From contig JBBSHE010000008.1 in assembly GCA_038253325.1 (NCBI GenBank), positions 1 through 64,000 of the forward strand: a DNA stretch of 64,000 nucleotides, given 5' to 3'. Shown in pieces: positions 49,911 to 60,023 of this stretch. Under the pieces are notes generated by a model. The model was given only the letters and a program-made list of their open reading frames with translations, did not search any database and was not told where the DNA came from. A program made the position numbers and the translations under genes. Position 1 is the stretch's first letter, and each line of letters opens with the position of its first letter. This DNA is from JBBSHE01 sp038253325 (GTDB taxonomy: Bacteria > Actinomycetota > Actinomycetes > Propionibacteriales > Nocardioidaceae).

Positions 49911-51110
49911 ATGCTGGACCCCGTGCTCGTTGTCGTGGCGCCTGGACAAGGTGCGCAGACCCCTGGCTTTCTCGCCCCCTGGGTCGAGGACACGCACTTC
50001 GCCGACCGGCTCGCCTGGTTGTCGGCCGTTGCCGGTCTCGATCTCGAGTACTACGGGACAAAGGCCGACGCCGACGAGATCCGCGACACCGCGATCACCC
50101 AGCCGCTGCTCGTCGCGTCCAGCCTGCTGGCCGCGCTCGCCGTGTTTCCCCATCCCGCTGACTCGTTCTCCAAGATCGGCGCGGCCGCCGGGCACAGTGT
50201 TGGCGAGATCGCCGCGGCTGCCGGACTCGGTGTGATCAGCGCCGAACAGGCAATGGTGTTCGTCCGCGAGCGGGGCCAGGCGATGGCTGAGGCGGCCCGC
50301 GCCACCCCCACCGGAATGAGCGCAGTCGTCGGCGGTGACCGCGAGGAGGTCCTCACGGCCCTCGACCGTCACGGCCTCACGGCCGCCAACGACAACGGCG
50401 CCGGCCAGATCGTGGCGGCAGGCACGCTGGCGCAACTCGAGGCGCTCGCCGGCGATCCCCCTGCCAGAGCCCGGCTGGTTCCGCTGAGCGTCGCCGGTGC
50501 CTTCCACACCGTTCACATGCAGCCGGCCGTGAGCCGGTTGGCCCGGCTCGCGATGGCGATCTCGACGCACGACCCGAGAAGCCGGTTGCTGTCCAACCGC
50601 GACGGCCAGGTCGTCCACGACGGACGCGACGTGCTCGCCCGGCTGGTCACCCAGGTCGGCACGCCGGTGCGCTGGGACCTGTGCATGCAGACCATGACCG
50701 ACCTCGGCGTGACCGGCCTGCTCGAGATGCCTCCGGCCGGTACGCTCAGCGGGATCGCGAAGCGGCAGCTCAAAGACGTCGAGACGTTTGCGCTCAAGAC
50801 CCCGGACCAGCTCGACGCGGCTGCGGAGTTCGTCGACAAGCACGGAGACGCATCGCCGTTTAGTACGTCGCCGACCTGGCGACTTCTGGTGTCGCCGTCG
50901 AAGGGTACGTTTCATCAGTCACCTGACCTGCCGACCCGCGCCGTGCTCGAACAGGGCGCCGTCGTGGGTACGGTCCACGGTCGGCGCGACGAGGTACCCG
51001 TCGTCGCGCCGCACGGAGGTTCGATTGTCGAGTGGGTGGTCGAGGATGGCGATCTGGTCTCGCCCGGGCAGGCGCTGGTCCGATTGCACCCCGAAAGCAA
51101 CAGCGAATGA
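49911..51110 (+). CDS. fabD: Malonyl-CoA:ACP transacylase with extra C-terminal biotinyl/lipoyl-like domain
   Basis: Residues 1-310 are FabD with H95-S96 in GHSVGE, Arg121 in VRERGQAM and H199 in GAFHT. It loads malonyl onto ACP. The last ~75 residues are extra: VVGTVHGRRDEVPVVAPHGGSIVEWVVEDGDLVSPGQALVRLHP, which has the repeated beta-strands of a biotinyl/lipoyl carrier but no Lys in the modified turn (PHGG in place of AMKM or DKA). It may help hold ACP or the AccD complex. The stop overlaps fabH (ATGA). A GTG four codons downstream of the ATG is an alternative start. Confidence 0.92.
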   Translation: MLDPVLVVVAPGQGAQTPGFLAPWVEDTHFADRLAWLSAVAGLDLEYYGTKADADEIRDTAITQPLLVASSLLAALAVFPHPADSFSKIGAAAGHSVGEIAAAAGLGVISAEQAMVFVRERGQAMAEAARATPTGMSAVVGGDREEVLTALDRHGLTAANDNGAGQIVAAGTLAQLEALAGDPPARARLVPLSVAGAFHTVHMQPAVSRLARLAMAISTHDPRSRLLSNRDGQVVHDGRDVLARLVTQVGTPVRWDLCMQTMTDLGVTGLLEMPPAGTLSGIAKRQLKDVETFALKTPDQLDAAAEFVDKHGDASPFSTSPTWRLLVSPSKGTFHQSPDLPTRAVLEQGAVVGTVHGRRDEVPVVAPHGGSIVEWVVEDGDLVSPGQALVRLHPESNSE

Positions 51111-52108
51111 CGGGCCTGCAAGCACCCGCCGGTGCCGAGCACGCCGCGATCCTCGGCCTCGGCGGCTATCGTCCGAGCCGAGTCGTGACGAATGCCGAGA
51201 TCTGCGAGTTCATCGACTCGCGTGACGAGTGGATCCGGACCCGCTCGGGGATCATCGAACGACGCTGGGCGACCGACGACGAGACCGTCCAGATGATGTC
51301 CGTCGCCTCGGCCCGCAAGGCGCTCGACCGCTCCGGCATCGCACCGGGGCAGATCGACTGCCTGATCGTGGCGACCGTCTCGCACATGCTGCAGACTCCT
51401 GCGGTCGCGCCTCTCGTCGCCGACGAGCTCGGCTGCACGCCGGCGGCCGCGTTCGACATCTCGGCGGCGTGCGCCGGGTTCTGCTACGGCGTCAGCATGG
51501 CCTCGGACATGGTCCGCGGCGGGAGCGCCAAGTACGTCCTCGTGATCGGTGTGGAGCGATTGTCGGACCTGACCAACACCGGTGACCGTGGAACCGCGTT
51601 CCTGTTCGCCGACGGTGCCGGCGCCGCCGTCATCGGCCCGTCCGAGCAGCCCGGCATCGGCCGGGTCGTGTGGGGTTCGGACGGTTCCCAGTTCGATCTG
51701 ATCCGCCAACGCGAGTACTGGCCGAGCGTGCTGCTGATGGACGAACCCGTGATGCCCCACCTGCGGATGGATGGCAACCCGGTCTTTCGGTGGGCATCGT
51801 TCGAGATGGCTAAGGTGGCCCGGCAGGCTCTCGACGTCGCCGGCATCACTCCCGAAGATCTTCAGGTCTTCATTCCGCATCAGGCGAACATGCGCATCGT
51901 CGACGCGATGGCGCGCTCCCTCAAGCTGCCCGAGCACGTGGTCGTCGCCCGCGACATCGTCTACCAGGGCAACACGTCCGCCGCATCGATTCCGTTGGCA
52001 ACCGAGGCGCTGCTCGAGTCCGGTGAAGCCAACAGCGGCGACCTCGCGCTGTTCGTCGCGTTCGGAGCCGGTCTCGTGTTCGCGGCGCAGGTGGTGCGGC
52101 TACCGTGA
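51107..52108 (+). CDS. fabH: 3-oxoacyl-ACP synthase III
   Basis: The 333-residue enzyme has Cys122 in SAACAGFCYG, His in FIPHQANMR and Asn in YQGNTSAASIP, the FabH triad. It starts fatty-acid chains by joining acyl-CoA with malonyl-ACP; in actinobacteria it often prefers branched starters. The conserved DEWIRTRSGIIERRWA is present. The start ATG overlaps fabD's stop. Next comes acp after 97 nt. Confidence 0.95.
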   Translation: MTGLQAPAGAEHAAILGLGGYRPSRVVTNAEICEFIDSRDEWIRTRSGIIERRWATDDETVQMMSVASARKALDRSGIAPGQIDCLIVATVSHMLQTPAVAPLVADELGCTPAAAFDISAACAGFCYGVSMASDMVRGGSAKYVLVIGVERLSDLTNTGDRGTAFLFADGAGAAVIGPSEQPGIGRVVWGSDGSQFDLIRQREYWPSVLLMDEPVMPHLRMDGNPVFRWASFEMAKVARQALDVAGITPEDLQVFIPHQANMRIVDAMARSLKLPEHVVVARDIVYQGNTSAASIPLATEALLESGEANSGDLALFVAFGAGLVFAAQVVRLP

Positions 52109-52205
52109 ACCACCCGTCACCCCGAAGTGTCCGCGGCGTCGGCCGCGGCGTCCCGTACGTCACGGGGAGATCTCTCCCACCCGATTACCACGAGGAGCCG
52201 TACTG

Positions 52206-52451
52206 ATGGCAAGCACCGAAGAAATCCGGGCCGGTCTGGCCGAGATCGTCAACGAGGTCGCCGGAATTCCTGCCGACGAGGTCCAGCTGGACAAGTCGTT
52301 CACCGACGACCTCGACGTCGACTCGCTGTCGATGGTCGAGGTGGTCGTCGGCGCCGAGGAGAAGTACGGCATCAAGATTCCGGACGAGGAGGTCAAGAAC
52401 CTCAAGACCGTCGGTGACGCGGTTGCCTACATCGAGAACGCCCAATCCTGA
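52206..52451 (+). CDS. acpP: Acyl carrier protein
   Basis: The 81-residue acidic protein has the phosphopantetheine Ser40 in DDLDVDSLSMVE, and helices II and III typical of type II ACP. All intermediates of fatty-acid synthesis are tied to this protein. It has GGAG before its ATG. Its stop overlaps the fabF ATG (TGATG). Confidence 0.96.
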   Translation: MASTEEIRAGLAEIVNEVAGIPADEVQLDKSFTDDLDVDSLSMVEVVVGAEEKYGIKIPDEEVKNLKTVGDAVAYIENAQS

Positions 52452-53686
52452 TGCCGACAACCGTCGTCGTCACCGGCCTCGGCACCACCTCGCCCGTCGG
52501 CGGTGACGTCGCATCGACGTGGGCCGCGTTGCTCGACGGTACGTCGGGCGTACGCGCCCTGACCGCCGACTGGGCCGAGCCGCTGCCCGTCCGGATCGCG
52601 GCAACCGTGGCGGTTGACCCGGCGGAGGTGCTGGAACGGGTCCGTGCCCGCAGACTCGACCCGGCCGGGCAGTACGCCGTGATCGCCGCAACGGAGGCGT
52701 GGCACGACAGCGGTCTCGCCGAGACCGACGTCGACGGCGAACGGGTCGGAGTCGCCATCGCCTCCGGCATCGGCGGCGTCCACACGTTGTTGTCGAACTA
52801 CGACCTGCTCAAGGAGAAGGGCCCGCGGCGGGTGTCGCCGCTCGCGGTTCCGATGCTGATGCCGAACAGCCCCGCTGCCAACGTCGGTCTGCTCGTCGGC
52901 GCGAAAGCCGGCGTCCACACCCCTGTCTCCGCCTGCGCGTCGGGGAACGAGGCGATTGCACTCGGTGTCGACATGATCCGGCTCGGTCGAGCCGACGTGG
53001 TCGTCGCAGGCGGCACGGAGGCCGCGATCCACCCGCTCCCGATGGCGGCGTTCGCCAACATGATGGCGCTGTCCAAACGCAACGACGAGCCGGAGCGGGC
53101 CTCCAGGCCGTGGGACCGCGACCGGGACGGGTTCGTCCTCGGCGAGGGCGCCGCCGTCCTCGTGATCGAGAGCGCCGAGCATGCTGCGGCGCGACGTGCC
53201 AAGGTCTACGCCGTCGTCGCCGGTGCGGGTGTGACGGCCGACGCCCACGACATCGCCCAACCCGAGCCGGAGGGCCTCGGCGCGACCCGGGCGATCCAGG
53301 CAGCCATGCGAGCCGGTGACCTCACGGCCAGCGACGTCGTCCACATCAACGCGCACGCGACGTCGACCCCGCAGGGCGACATCGCCGAGTGCCTCGCGAT
53401 CACCCGAGCACTCGACGGCAGGGTCGACCACGTCGTCACGACGAGCACCAAGTCGATGACGGGTCACCTCCTTGGTGGCGCGGGGGCCCTCGAGTCGGTG
53501 GCGACGGTCCTTGCGCTTCGCGATCGGATGGTGCCGCCGACGATCAACGTCGACAACCTCGACCCGGAGGTGAACCTCGACATCGCGACGAAGCAACGCA
53601 GCCTCCCCGACGGTGACATCGCAGCACTCAACAACTCCTTCGGGTTCGGCGGGCACAACGTAGCCGTTGCCTACCGCAGCGCCTGA
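52451..53686 (+). CDS. fabF: 3-oxoacyl-ACP synthase II
   Basis: The 411-residue condensing enzyme has Cys162 in SACASGNEA, His in INAHATSTPQGD and His in STKSMTGHLLGGAGA, the CHH triad. It extends acyl-ACP; KasA/KasB in Mycobacterium are at the same position. Only one copy is here. Residues ~195-215 (NMMALSKRNDEPERASRPWD) are typical. It is coupled to acpP by overlap and followed 14 nt later by accD. Confidence 0.95.
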   Translation: MPTTVVVTGLGTTSPVGGDVASTWAALLDGTSGVRALTADWAEPLPVRIAATVAVDPAEVLERVRARRLDPAGQYAVIAATEAWHDSGLAETDVDGERVGVAIASGIGGVHTLLSNYDLLKEKGPRRVSPLAVPMLMPNSPAANVGLLVGAKAGVHTPVSACASGNEAIALGVDMIRLGRADVVVAGGTEAAIHPLPMAAFANMMALSKRNDEPERASRPWDRDRDGFVLGEGAAVLVIESAEHAAARRAKVYAVVAGAGVTADAHDIAQPEPEGLGATRAIQAAMRAGDLTASDVVHINAHATSTPQGDIAECLAITRALDGRVDHVVTTSTKSMTGHLLGGAGALESVATVLALRDRMVPPTINVDNLDPEVNLDIATKQRSLPDGDIAALNNSFGFGGHNVAVAYRSA

Positions 53687-53699
53687 CGTAGGAGGAACC

Positions 53700-55145
53700 G
53701 TGACCACGACCGGCAGGACCAGGACCGACGCGCCACCCGCGCAACGGACCAAGCTCCCGCGTGAGCAGGACCCGCGCAACCCGAACCTCCGCCTTGCCGC
53801 GTTCCTCGACGAGGGCAGTCTCCGGCTGCTCAACGACGACGATGGCAGCGGCATGCTCGCCGCGACGGGCACCGTCGACGGCACCGCCGTCGTCGCGTTC
53901 TGCTCAGACGCGACCGTCATGGGCGGCGCGATGGGTGAGGCTGGTTGCCGGGTCGTGGTTGAGGCCTATGCCCGGGCGGTCTCGACCGGCGTACCGATCG
54001 TCGGTCTGTGGCACTCCGGCGGCGCGCGGTTGGCGGAAGGTGTCCTCTCGCTGCACGCGGTCGGTCAGATCTTCCATGCGATGACGTTGGCGTCCGGAAC
54101 CGTACCCCAGATCTCGGTCGTGCTGGGACCCGCCGCAGGTGGGGCGGCGTACGGTCCGGCACTGACGGACGTGGTCATCCTCGGGCCGGAGGGACGGATC
54201 TTCGTCACCGGTCCGGACGTGGTCCGCTCGGTGACGGGAGAGGACGTCGACATGTTGCGGCTGGGTGGCCCGGAGCCGCACGGTCGTCGGTCGGGCGTCG
54301 TGCACGTGTTGACCGACTCCGAGGCCGAGGCGCTGAACGAGGCCCGCCGTCTCACGACGCTGCTCGGCAATCAGGGCGATCTCGACGTCGGCTCCGTCTA
54401 CGACCCCGACCTGTCCCAGATGCTCCCGGAGTCACGCAAGCGTGCATACGACGTGCATCCGCTCGTCGCGGAGGTGCTCGACCCGGGGAGCATCCTCGAG
54501 CTGCACCAGCGGTGGGCGCCGAACATCGTAACCGCGCTCGGGCGGATGGGTGGCCGCACGATCGGCGTGATCGCGAACAACCCGCTCCGCCTCGGCGGCT
54601 GCCTCGACTCGCCGTCGGCGGAGAAGGCGGCACGCTTCGTCCGGATGTGCGACGCGTTCGGAGTTCCCCTTGTCGTGCTAGTCGACGTCCCGGGCTACCT
54701 TCCGGGGGTCGGGCAGGAGTGGGACGGCGTCGTACGCCGCGGGGCGAAGCTGTTGCATGCGTTCAGCGAGTGTCAGGTACCGCGGGTGACGCTGGTGACC
54801 CGAAAGTCGTACGGCGGCGCCTACATCGCGATGAACTCCCGTTCGCTCGGCGCCACCCGGGTCTTTGCCTGGCCGGGGGCCGAGGTTGCGGTGATGGGTG
54901 CCGTCGCCGCGGTCCGGATCCTGCATCGGCGGAAGCTCTCGGAGGTTCCGGACGACGTACGCCCACAGGTCGAGGCCGAGCTTGCGGCCGAGCACGAGGC
55001 GATCGCCGGCGGGATCGACAAGGCGATCGAGATCGGAGTGGTCGACGAGGTCGTCGACCCGGCCGCCACCCGGACCGCGATTGCCCGGGCGATTGCCGCT
55101 GTGGACACGCATTCCCGCGGGTCGCACACCAACATCCCACTCTGA
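53700..55145 (+). CDS. accD: Acyl-CoA carboxylase beta (carboxyltransferase) subunit
   Basis: The 481-residue protein has the two crotonase-like halves of a carboxyltransferase: GCRVVVEAYARAVSTGVPIVGLWHSGGARLAEG, VLGPAAGGAAYGPAL, and in the C-half VDVPGYLPGVGQEWDGVVRRGAKLL and SYGGAYIAMNSRSLGA. It moves CO2 from biotin to acetyl-CoA or longer acyl-CoA. As last gene of the FAS operon it matches AccD6 of Mycobacterium, making malonyl-CoA. The GTG start follows AGGAGGA. The alpha subunit is elsewhere. Confidence 0.93.
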   Translation: MTTTGRTRTDAPPAQRTKLPREQDPRNPNLRLAAFLDEGSLRLLNDDDGSGMLAATGTVDGTAVVAFCSDATVMGGAMGEAGCRVVVEAYARAVSTGVPIVGLWHSGGARLAEGVLSLHAVGQIFHAMTLASGTVPQISVVLGPAAGGAAYGPALTDVVILGPEGRIFVTGPDVVRSVTGEDVDMLRLGGPEPHGRRSGVVHVLTDSEAEALNEARRLTTLLGNQGDLDVGSVYDPDLSQMLPESRKRAYDVHPLVAEVLDPGSILELHQRWAPNIVTALGRMGGRTIGVIANNPLRLGGCLDSPSAEKAARFVRMCDAFGVPLVVLVDVPGYLPGVGQEWDGVVRRGAKLLHAFSECQVPRVTLVTRKSYGGAYIAMNSRSLGATRVFAWPGAEVAVMGAVAAVRILHRRKLSEVPDDVRPQVEAELAAEHEAIAGGIDKAIEIGVVDEVVDPAATRTAIARAIAAVDTHSRGSHTNIPL

Positions 55146-55256
55146 GCGCCTACCGGGTTAACACCGGGTCAGCGCGTGGTCACGGGCCGAGTTGACGTCG
55201 GTCGGGACCAATCCGGCACGCACGATCGGACGAACCTCTCGTACAACGCGAGGACT

Positions 55257-55296
55257 CCCCGGCCCGTCGTCGTCGGTGCTGCTCGGCGGGCCGGGG
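55257..55296 (+). terminator. GC-rich hairpin after the fatty-acid operon
   Basis: CCCCGGCCCG (55257-55266) and CGGGCCGGGG (55287-55296) are exact reverse complements, with a 20-nt loop. It is 111 nt after the accD stop and before the sigma-factor gene. There is no U-run. It could end the FAS transcript or protect its 3' end. Confidence 0.5.
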
Positions 55297-55341
55297 TCTA
55301 ACCCGAAGTCGCCCTAGTAGCCTGAGAGTCGAGGTGTCGAG

Positions 55342-55995
55342 ATGACCCTGGACCCGATCCCGTTGCGAAGGCCGACCCCCTTGCCGAAGCCGATCCCGTT
55401 GCGCAGGCCGCTCCACGTACGCACGCCGCGTCTCCGCGGTGCCGACGGTGGCCTGGACGAGCTGATCACGCAGGTGTCGCGCGGAGACGAGGAGGCCTTT
55501 GCCCGGATCTACGACGAGCTCTCCAGCACGCTGTTCGGAATCGCCAAGCGGGTGATCCGCGACCCCTCCCGGGCCGAGGAGGTCATGCAGGAGGTGATGG
55601 TGGAGATCTGGCAGCAGGCGACCCGCTTCGACTCGAGCAAGGGCTCGGTGCGGACCTGGGCCTGCATGATCGCCCATCGGCGCGCCGTCGACGCCGTCCG
55701 CCGAGAGGAGACGTCGCGGCGCAGCGAACGCCGTGAAGGCAGTCGCAACGCCCAGCTCGACTTCGACGAGGTCGCCGAGACGGTTGTCGACCAGTTCGAG
55801 TACACGCAGGTGCGCAAGTGCCTCGACACGTTGACCCAGCTGCAGTCCGAGGCGGTCGGTCTGGCCTACTACCGCGGCCTCACCTATCCCGAGGTGGCCG
55901 CTCTGCTGGACGTCAACCTGTCCACCATCAAGACCCGGATGCGCGACGGTCTCATCAGGTTGCGCGACTGCCTTGGAACGGGCATCACGACATGA
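55342..55995 (+). CDS. sigK: ECF sigma factor, SigK type
   Basis: The 217-residue protein has sigma region 2 (DEEAFARIYDELSSTLFGIAKRV ... EEVMQEVMVEIWQQA) and region 4 (YRGLTYPEVAALLDVNLSTIKTRMRDGL). The pattern is that of SigK. The first ~35 residues are Pro/Leu/Arg-rich and contain PIPLRRP twice, encoded by a short DNA repeat, so the N-terminus may not be conserved and the start may be later (a GTG near 55,4xx is also possible). Its stop overlaps the anti-sigma gene (ATGA), typical of sigma/anti-sigma pairs. Confidence 0.88.
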   Translation: MTLDPIPLRRPTPLPKPIPLRRPLHVRTPRLRGADGGLDELITQVSRGDEEAFARIYDELSSTLFGIAKRVIRDPSRAEEVMQEVMVEIWQQATRFDSSKGSVRTWACMIAHRRAVDAVRREETSRRSERREGSRNAQLDFDEVAETVVDQFEYTQVRKCLDTLTQLQSEAVGLAYYRGLTYPEVAALLDVNLSTIKTRMRDGLIRLRDCLGTGITT

Positions 55996-56723
55996 CGAGC
56001 CAAGATCTGCACCTGCTCTCGGCTGCGTACGCACTCGATGCCGTCGATGACGACGAGCGGACGAAGTTCGCCGCCCACCTGGAGACCTGCCCGGACTGTC
56101 AAGAGGAGGTGGCCGGTTTCCGTCGGACCCTGACCCGGTTGAGCGGCGCCAGCGCCGAGGTACCGCGACCCGACCTCCGCGACAACGTCCTCACCACGAT
56201 CTCGCAGACCCGGCAGGCGACGCCGTGGGTGCCCGCCGACATCGCCCCAATCGGACGGCGCCACGCCAACCGAAGCTGGCAGGGCTGGGCGGCCGCAGCA
56301 GCCGCGGTGGTCGCGGTCGCCGCCGGCGGTTTCGGCTGGCAGCAGCACAGCCAGTCTCAGCACATTCGCGACGACTACTCCAGGGCGCAGGCGCAGACGG
56401 CCGCGATGCAGCGGATTCTTGCCGAGCCGGATGTACGAGCCGAGCACGCACGGAACTCCTCGGGCAGCGAGATGACCGTCTACCGGTCGGCGCGTGCGGC
56501 GAAGGCAGTCGTCGTCCCGGCGACGATGCCCGCACTCGCTGCTAACCAGGTCTACCAGCTGTGGGTCGTCGCCAAGGGCACTCCACTGCCCCGCCAGGTG
56601 ATGACGGGACGGCCCGAGATCGTCGACGGCGTCCATCCCGGCGACGCCATCGCTGTCACGGTCGAGCCTGCCGGCGGCTCGTTGGTCCCGTCCGGCCCGC
56701 CGGTCCTTCAGGCCAACGCCTGA
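55992..56723 (+). CDS. rskA: Membrane-bound anti-sigma-K factor (RskA type)
   Basis: The 243-residue protein has an N-terminal zinc-binding anti-sigma motif HLETCPDC (H-x3-C-x2-C), a TM span (~residues 97-117, GWAAAAAAVVAVAAGGFG) and an extracytoplasmic RskA domain (NSSGSEMTVYRSARAAKAVVVPA ... YQLWVVAKGTP). It should hold SigK at the membrane until cut by proteolysis. It is coupled to sigK by a four-base overlap. A repeat-rich zone follows before the convergent malic enzyme. Confidence 0.92.
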   Translation: MTSQDLHLLSAAYALDAVDDDERTKFAAHLETCPDCQEEVAGFRRTLTRLSGASAEVPRPDLRDNVLTTISQTRQATPWVPADIAPIGRRHANRSWQGWAAAAAAVVAVAAGGFGWQQHSQSQHIRDDYSRAQAQTAAMQRILAEPDVRAEHARNSSGSEMTVYRSARAAKAVVVPATMPALAANQVYQLWVVAKGTPLPRQVMTGRPEIVDGVHPGDAIAVTVEPAGGSLVPSGPPVLQANA

Positions 56724-56740
56724 CGGCTGCGACGACCACC

Positions 56741-56873
56741 GCTGATCGTTTGCCATCTGTCGCTGACCGTTTGCACTGACCGTTTGCCATGCCAGCATGG
56801 CAAACGGTCGGACGTACCGGGCATAACGGTCGGAGTTGCGACCACTTGCCATGTCAGCATGGCAAACGGCGAC
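56741..56873. repeat. Cluster of inverted GTTTGCCATG/CATGGCAAAC units
   Basis: At least six units of GTTTGCCA or TGGCAAAC occur in 130 nt, in both directions (56748, 56781, 56798, 56847, 56860 and a partial one at 56769). Two pairs form hairpins: 14-bp arms ACCGTTTGCCATGC/GCATGGCAAACGGT (56779-56808) and TTGCCATG/CATGGCAA with loop TCAG (56846-56865). The zone separates convergent rskA and malic-enzyme genes, so it may end transcription from both sides, but the many partial copies look like a repeat family. Confidence 0.75.
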
Positions 56874-56893
56874 ACGGCCGAGCGCGACAACTC

Positions 56894-58276
<1,383 letters not shown>

Positions 58277-58391
58277 GACCGTCGTTCCTCCCTCAGCGCC
58301 GCGTTCGTGCAACGTTTTCACACGCCGCGGCAGTCCAGGGTTTGAGGGTCGCATTGGGCTGTCCTGGCGGGGGACGTGACCGGACGCGTGA

Positions 58392-58916
58392 CTACACGAC
58401 GTGGTGGAGCCAGCGGACTGCGGCGCCGTCACCGGCGTGCCGGAAAGGCTCGAGCGCATCGTCCCACGGCCTGCCGAGCAGCATGTCGACCTCATCGCGG
58501 AGCGTCGCCTCACCGATGGCAGCCTTGACGACCGCGCCCTTGAGCCTGTCCTCAGGAATCATGATGTCGCCGTGCAGTCCGGTGATCGCTGTGAAAACGC
58601 CGAGCTCGGGCGTGAACGAGAAGCGGACGCCTTCGCTGCCCGGCGTCGGGTCTTCCGTCACCTCGAACAGCAGCCGGTCCCAGCCCCGCAACGCCGACGT
58701 CAATGTCGCAGCCGTGCCGACCGGACCATGCCAGACGAGCTCCGAGCGGTAGAGCCCCGCCGCGGCAGGTTGGGATAGCCAGGACATCTGCGGCGGGTTG
58801 CCGAGGACGGCGGCGACCGCCCATTCGACATGTGAGCACATAGCCGACGGGGCGGCATGCACGAACAGAACGCCGCGCGTCGCGCCGGCGAGCGATGTTG
58901 GTCCGATCGAGTTCAC
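58392..58916 (-). CDS. DUF3145 family protein
   Basis: The 174-residue protein matches the actinobacterial DUF3145 family: GVLFVHAAPSAMCSHVEWAVAAVLG near the start, WHGPVGTAATLTSALRGWDRLLFEVTED and HGDIMIPEDRLKG, ending GDGAAVRWLHHVV. Function is unknown. GTG 58916 is chosen with GGAGGA just upstream; the frame stays open further. It lies 115 nt upstream of the malic enzyme on the same strand, possibly linked. Confidence 0.87.
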   Translation of the reverse strand: MNSIGPTSLAGATRGVLFVHAAPSAMCSHVEWAVAAVLGNPPQMSWLSQPAAAGLYRSELVWHGPVGTAATLTSALRGWDRLLFEVTEDPTPGSEGVRFSFTPELGVFTAITGLHGDIMIPEDRLKGAVVKAAIGEATLRDEVDMLLGRPWDDALEPFRHAGDGAAVRWLHHVV

Positions 58917-59087
58917 CGGGTCCTCCTGCTTCGACGAGTTTCGCCTTCCCCAGCGTTCTCGTCGGCGCGATCTGACCGCTCGACCAACCATGGCACCGCC
59001 CCATGGGTTTAGGGGACGGATATTGTGCTGCCATTGTGCCTCATCCGCCTCAGGGACACCAGCATCCCCACGGCGCCGTGCGCGGTG

Positions 59088-60023
59088 TCAGGTGAGCCGG
59101 GAGGCGACGAACACCCCCGAGGCGGTCGACAGCAGCGCGAGCACCAAGACGAAACCGAGGTAGTGGGCGGTGACGTCCTTCTTCATCGTGGTCGTCGTGA
59201 TCTGCTGCTTCACGTCGCCGTACGCGCGTTTAAGGTCCTTCGACGAGCTCGCGTCGTAGGTGCTGCCGCCCGACAGCTTGGCGATCTCCTTCAGCTGCTC
59301 GGTGTCAACCGGAACAGGTACGTCGCGACCCTGGTTGACGATCACGCCGTTCAGCGTTCCCAGCGCCACGGTGTAGATCGGGACCTTCGCCTTCTTGGCG
59401 TCCCTGGCGGCTCCGAGGGCAGACCGGCCGACGGTGCTCTTGCCGTCGCCGAGCAGGACGATCACGGCCGGGCTGCTGGCGACCTTCGCCACGCCGAGCG
59501 CGGCGTAGATCCCTTCGCCGATCGCCGTGTAGGTCTCGGTGGTCAACGCGTCGATCGCGGTGGAGACCTTGGCCCGGTCGGTTGTGGGCGCCACGCGCAC
59601 CGTGGCACCACGGGCGAACGACACCAGGGCGACCTGGTACCGGGGTGGGAGGTCGTTGAGGAAGTTCTTCGCCGCGGCCTTCGCGGCGGCGAACCGGTCC
59701 GGGGGCACGTCGGCGGCGTCCATCGAAAGCGAGCAGTCGATCGTGATCACCACGAGCTGCGGCTTGTCCACCCGGATCTCGACGGTCTGCACCTCGGCCG
59801 GTCGCGCGAAGCAGAAGATGATCCCCGCCAACGTGAGCATGGCGAGCCCGACAGCAACATGCTGGCGCCATTGGGGGCGGCGGGGCACGACGGTGTCGAT
59901 GAGGGCCACGTTGGTGAACCGGAGCGCGTAGTGGCGGCGCCGCACCTGAAGCAGGGCGTACCCGCCGATCAGGACCGGGACGAGCAGCAGCAACCAGAGC
60001 CGTCCAGGGCTCAGGAAGCTCAT
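59088..60023 (-). CDS. VWA-domain membrane protein (BatA-like)
   Basis: The 311-residue protein has an N-terminal membrane anchor pair (residues 7-25 and 55-75), a von Willebrand A domain with MIDAS DCSLSM and later TTETYTAIGEGI and LLGDGKST, and a C-terminal TM span (~288-308). It is last in a MoxR-DUF58-VWA operon, and its ATG overlaps the DUF58 stop. Such operons are linked to folding or assembly of metal-dependent or envelope complexes. No direct role is visible. Confidence 0.9.
   Translation of the reverse strand: MSFLSPGRLWLLLLVPVLIGGYALLQVRRRHYALRFTNVALIDTVVPRRPQWRQHVAVGLAMLTLAGIIFCFARPAEVQTVEIRVDKPQLVVITIDCSLSMDAADVPPDRFAAAKAAAKNFLNDLPPRYQVALVSFARGATVRVAPTTDRAKVSTAIDALTTETYTAIGEGIYAALGVAKVASSPAVIVLLGDGKSTVGRSALGAARDAKKAKVPIYTVALGTLNGVIVNQGRDVPVPVDTEQLKEIAKLSGGSTYDASSSKDLKRAYGDVKQQITTTTMKKDVTAHYLGFVLVLALLSTASGVFVASRLT

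Noticed and set aside
52427..53920. 497-codon minus-strand frame opposite fabF
   Set aside because: fabF has the complete Cys-His-His triad on the other strand; the antisense frame is compositionally odd and unrecognisable.
59539..59931. Plus-strand frame within the VWA gene
   Set aside because: Antisense to the MIDAS-containing VWA gene, without recognisable sequence.
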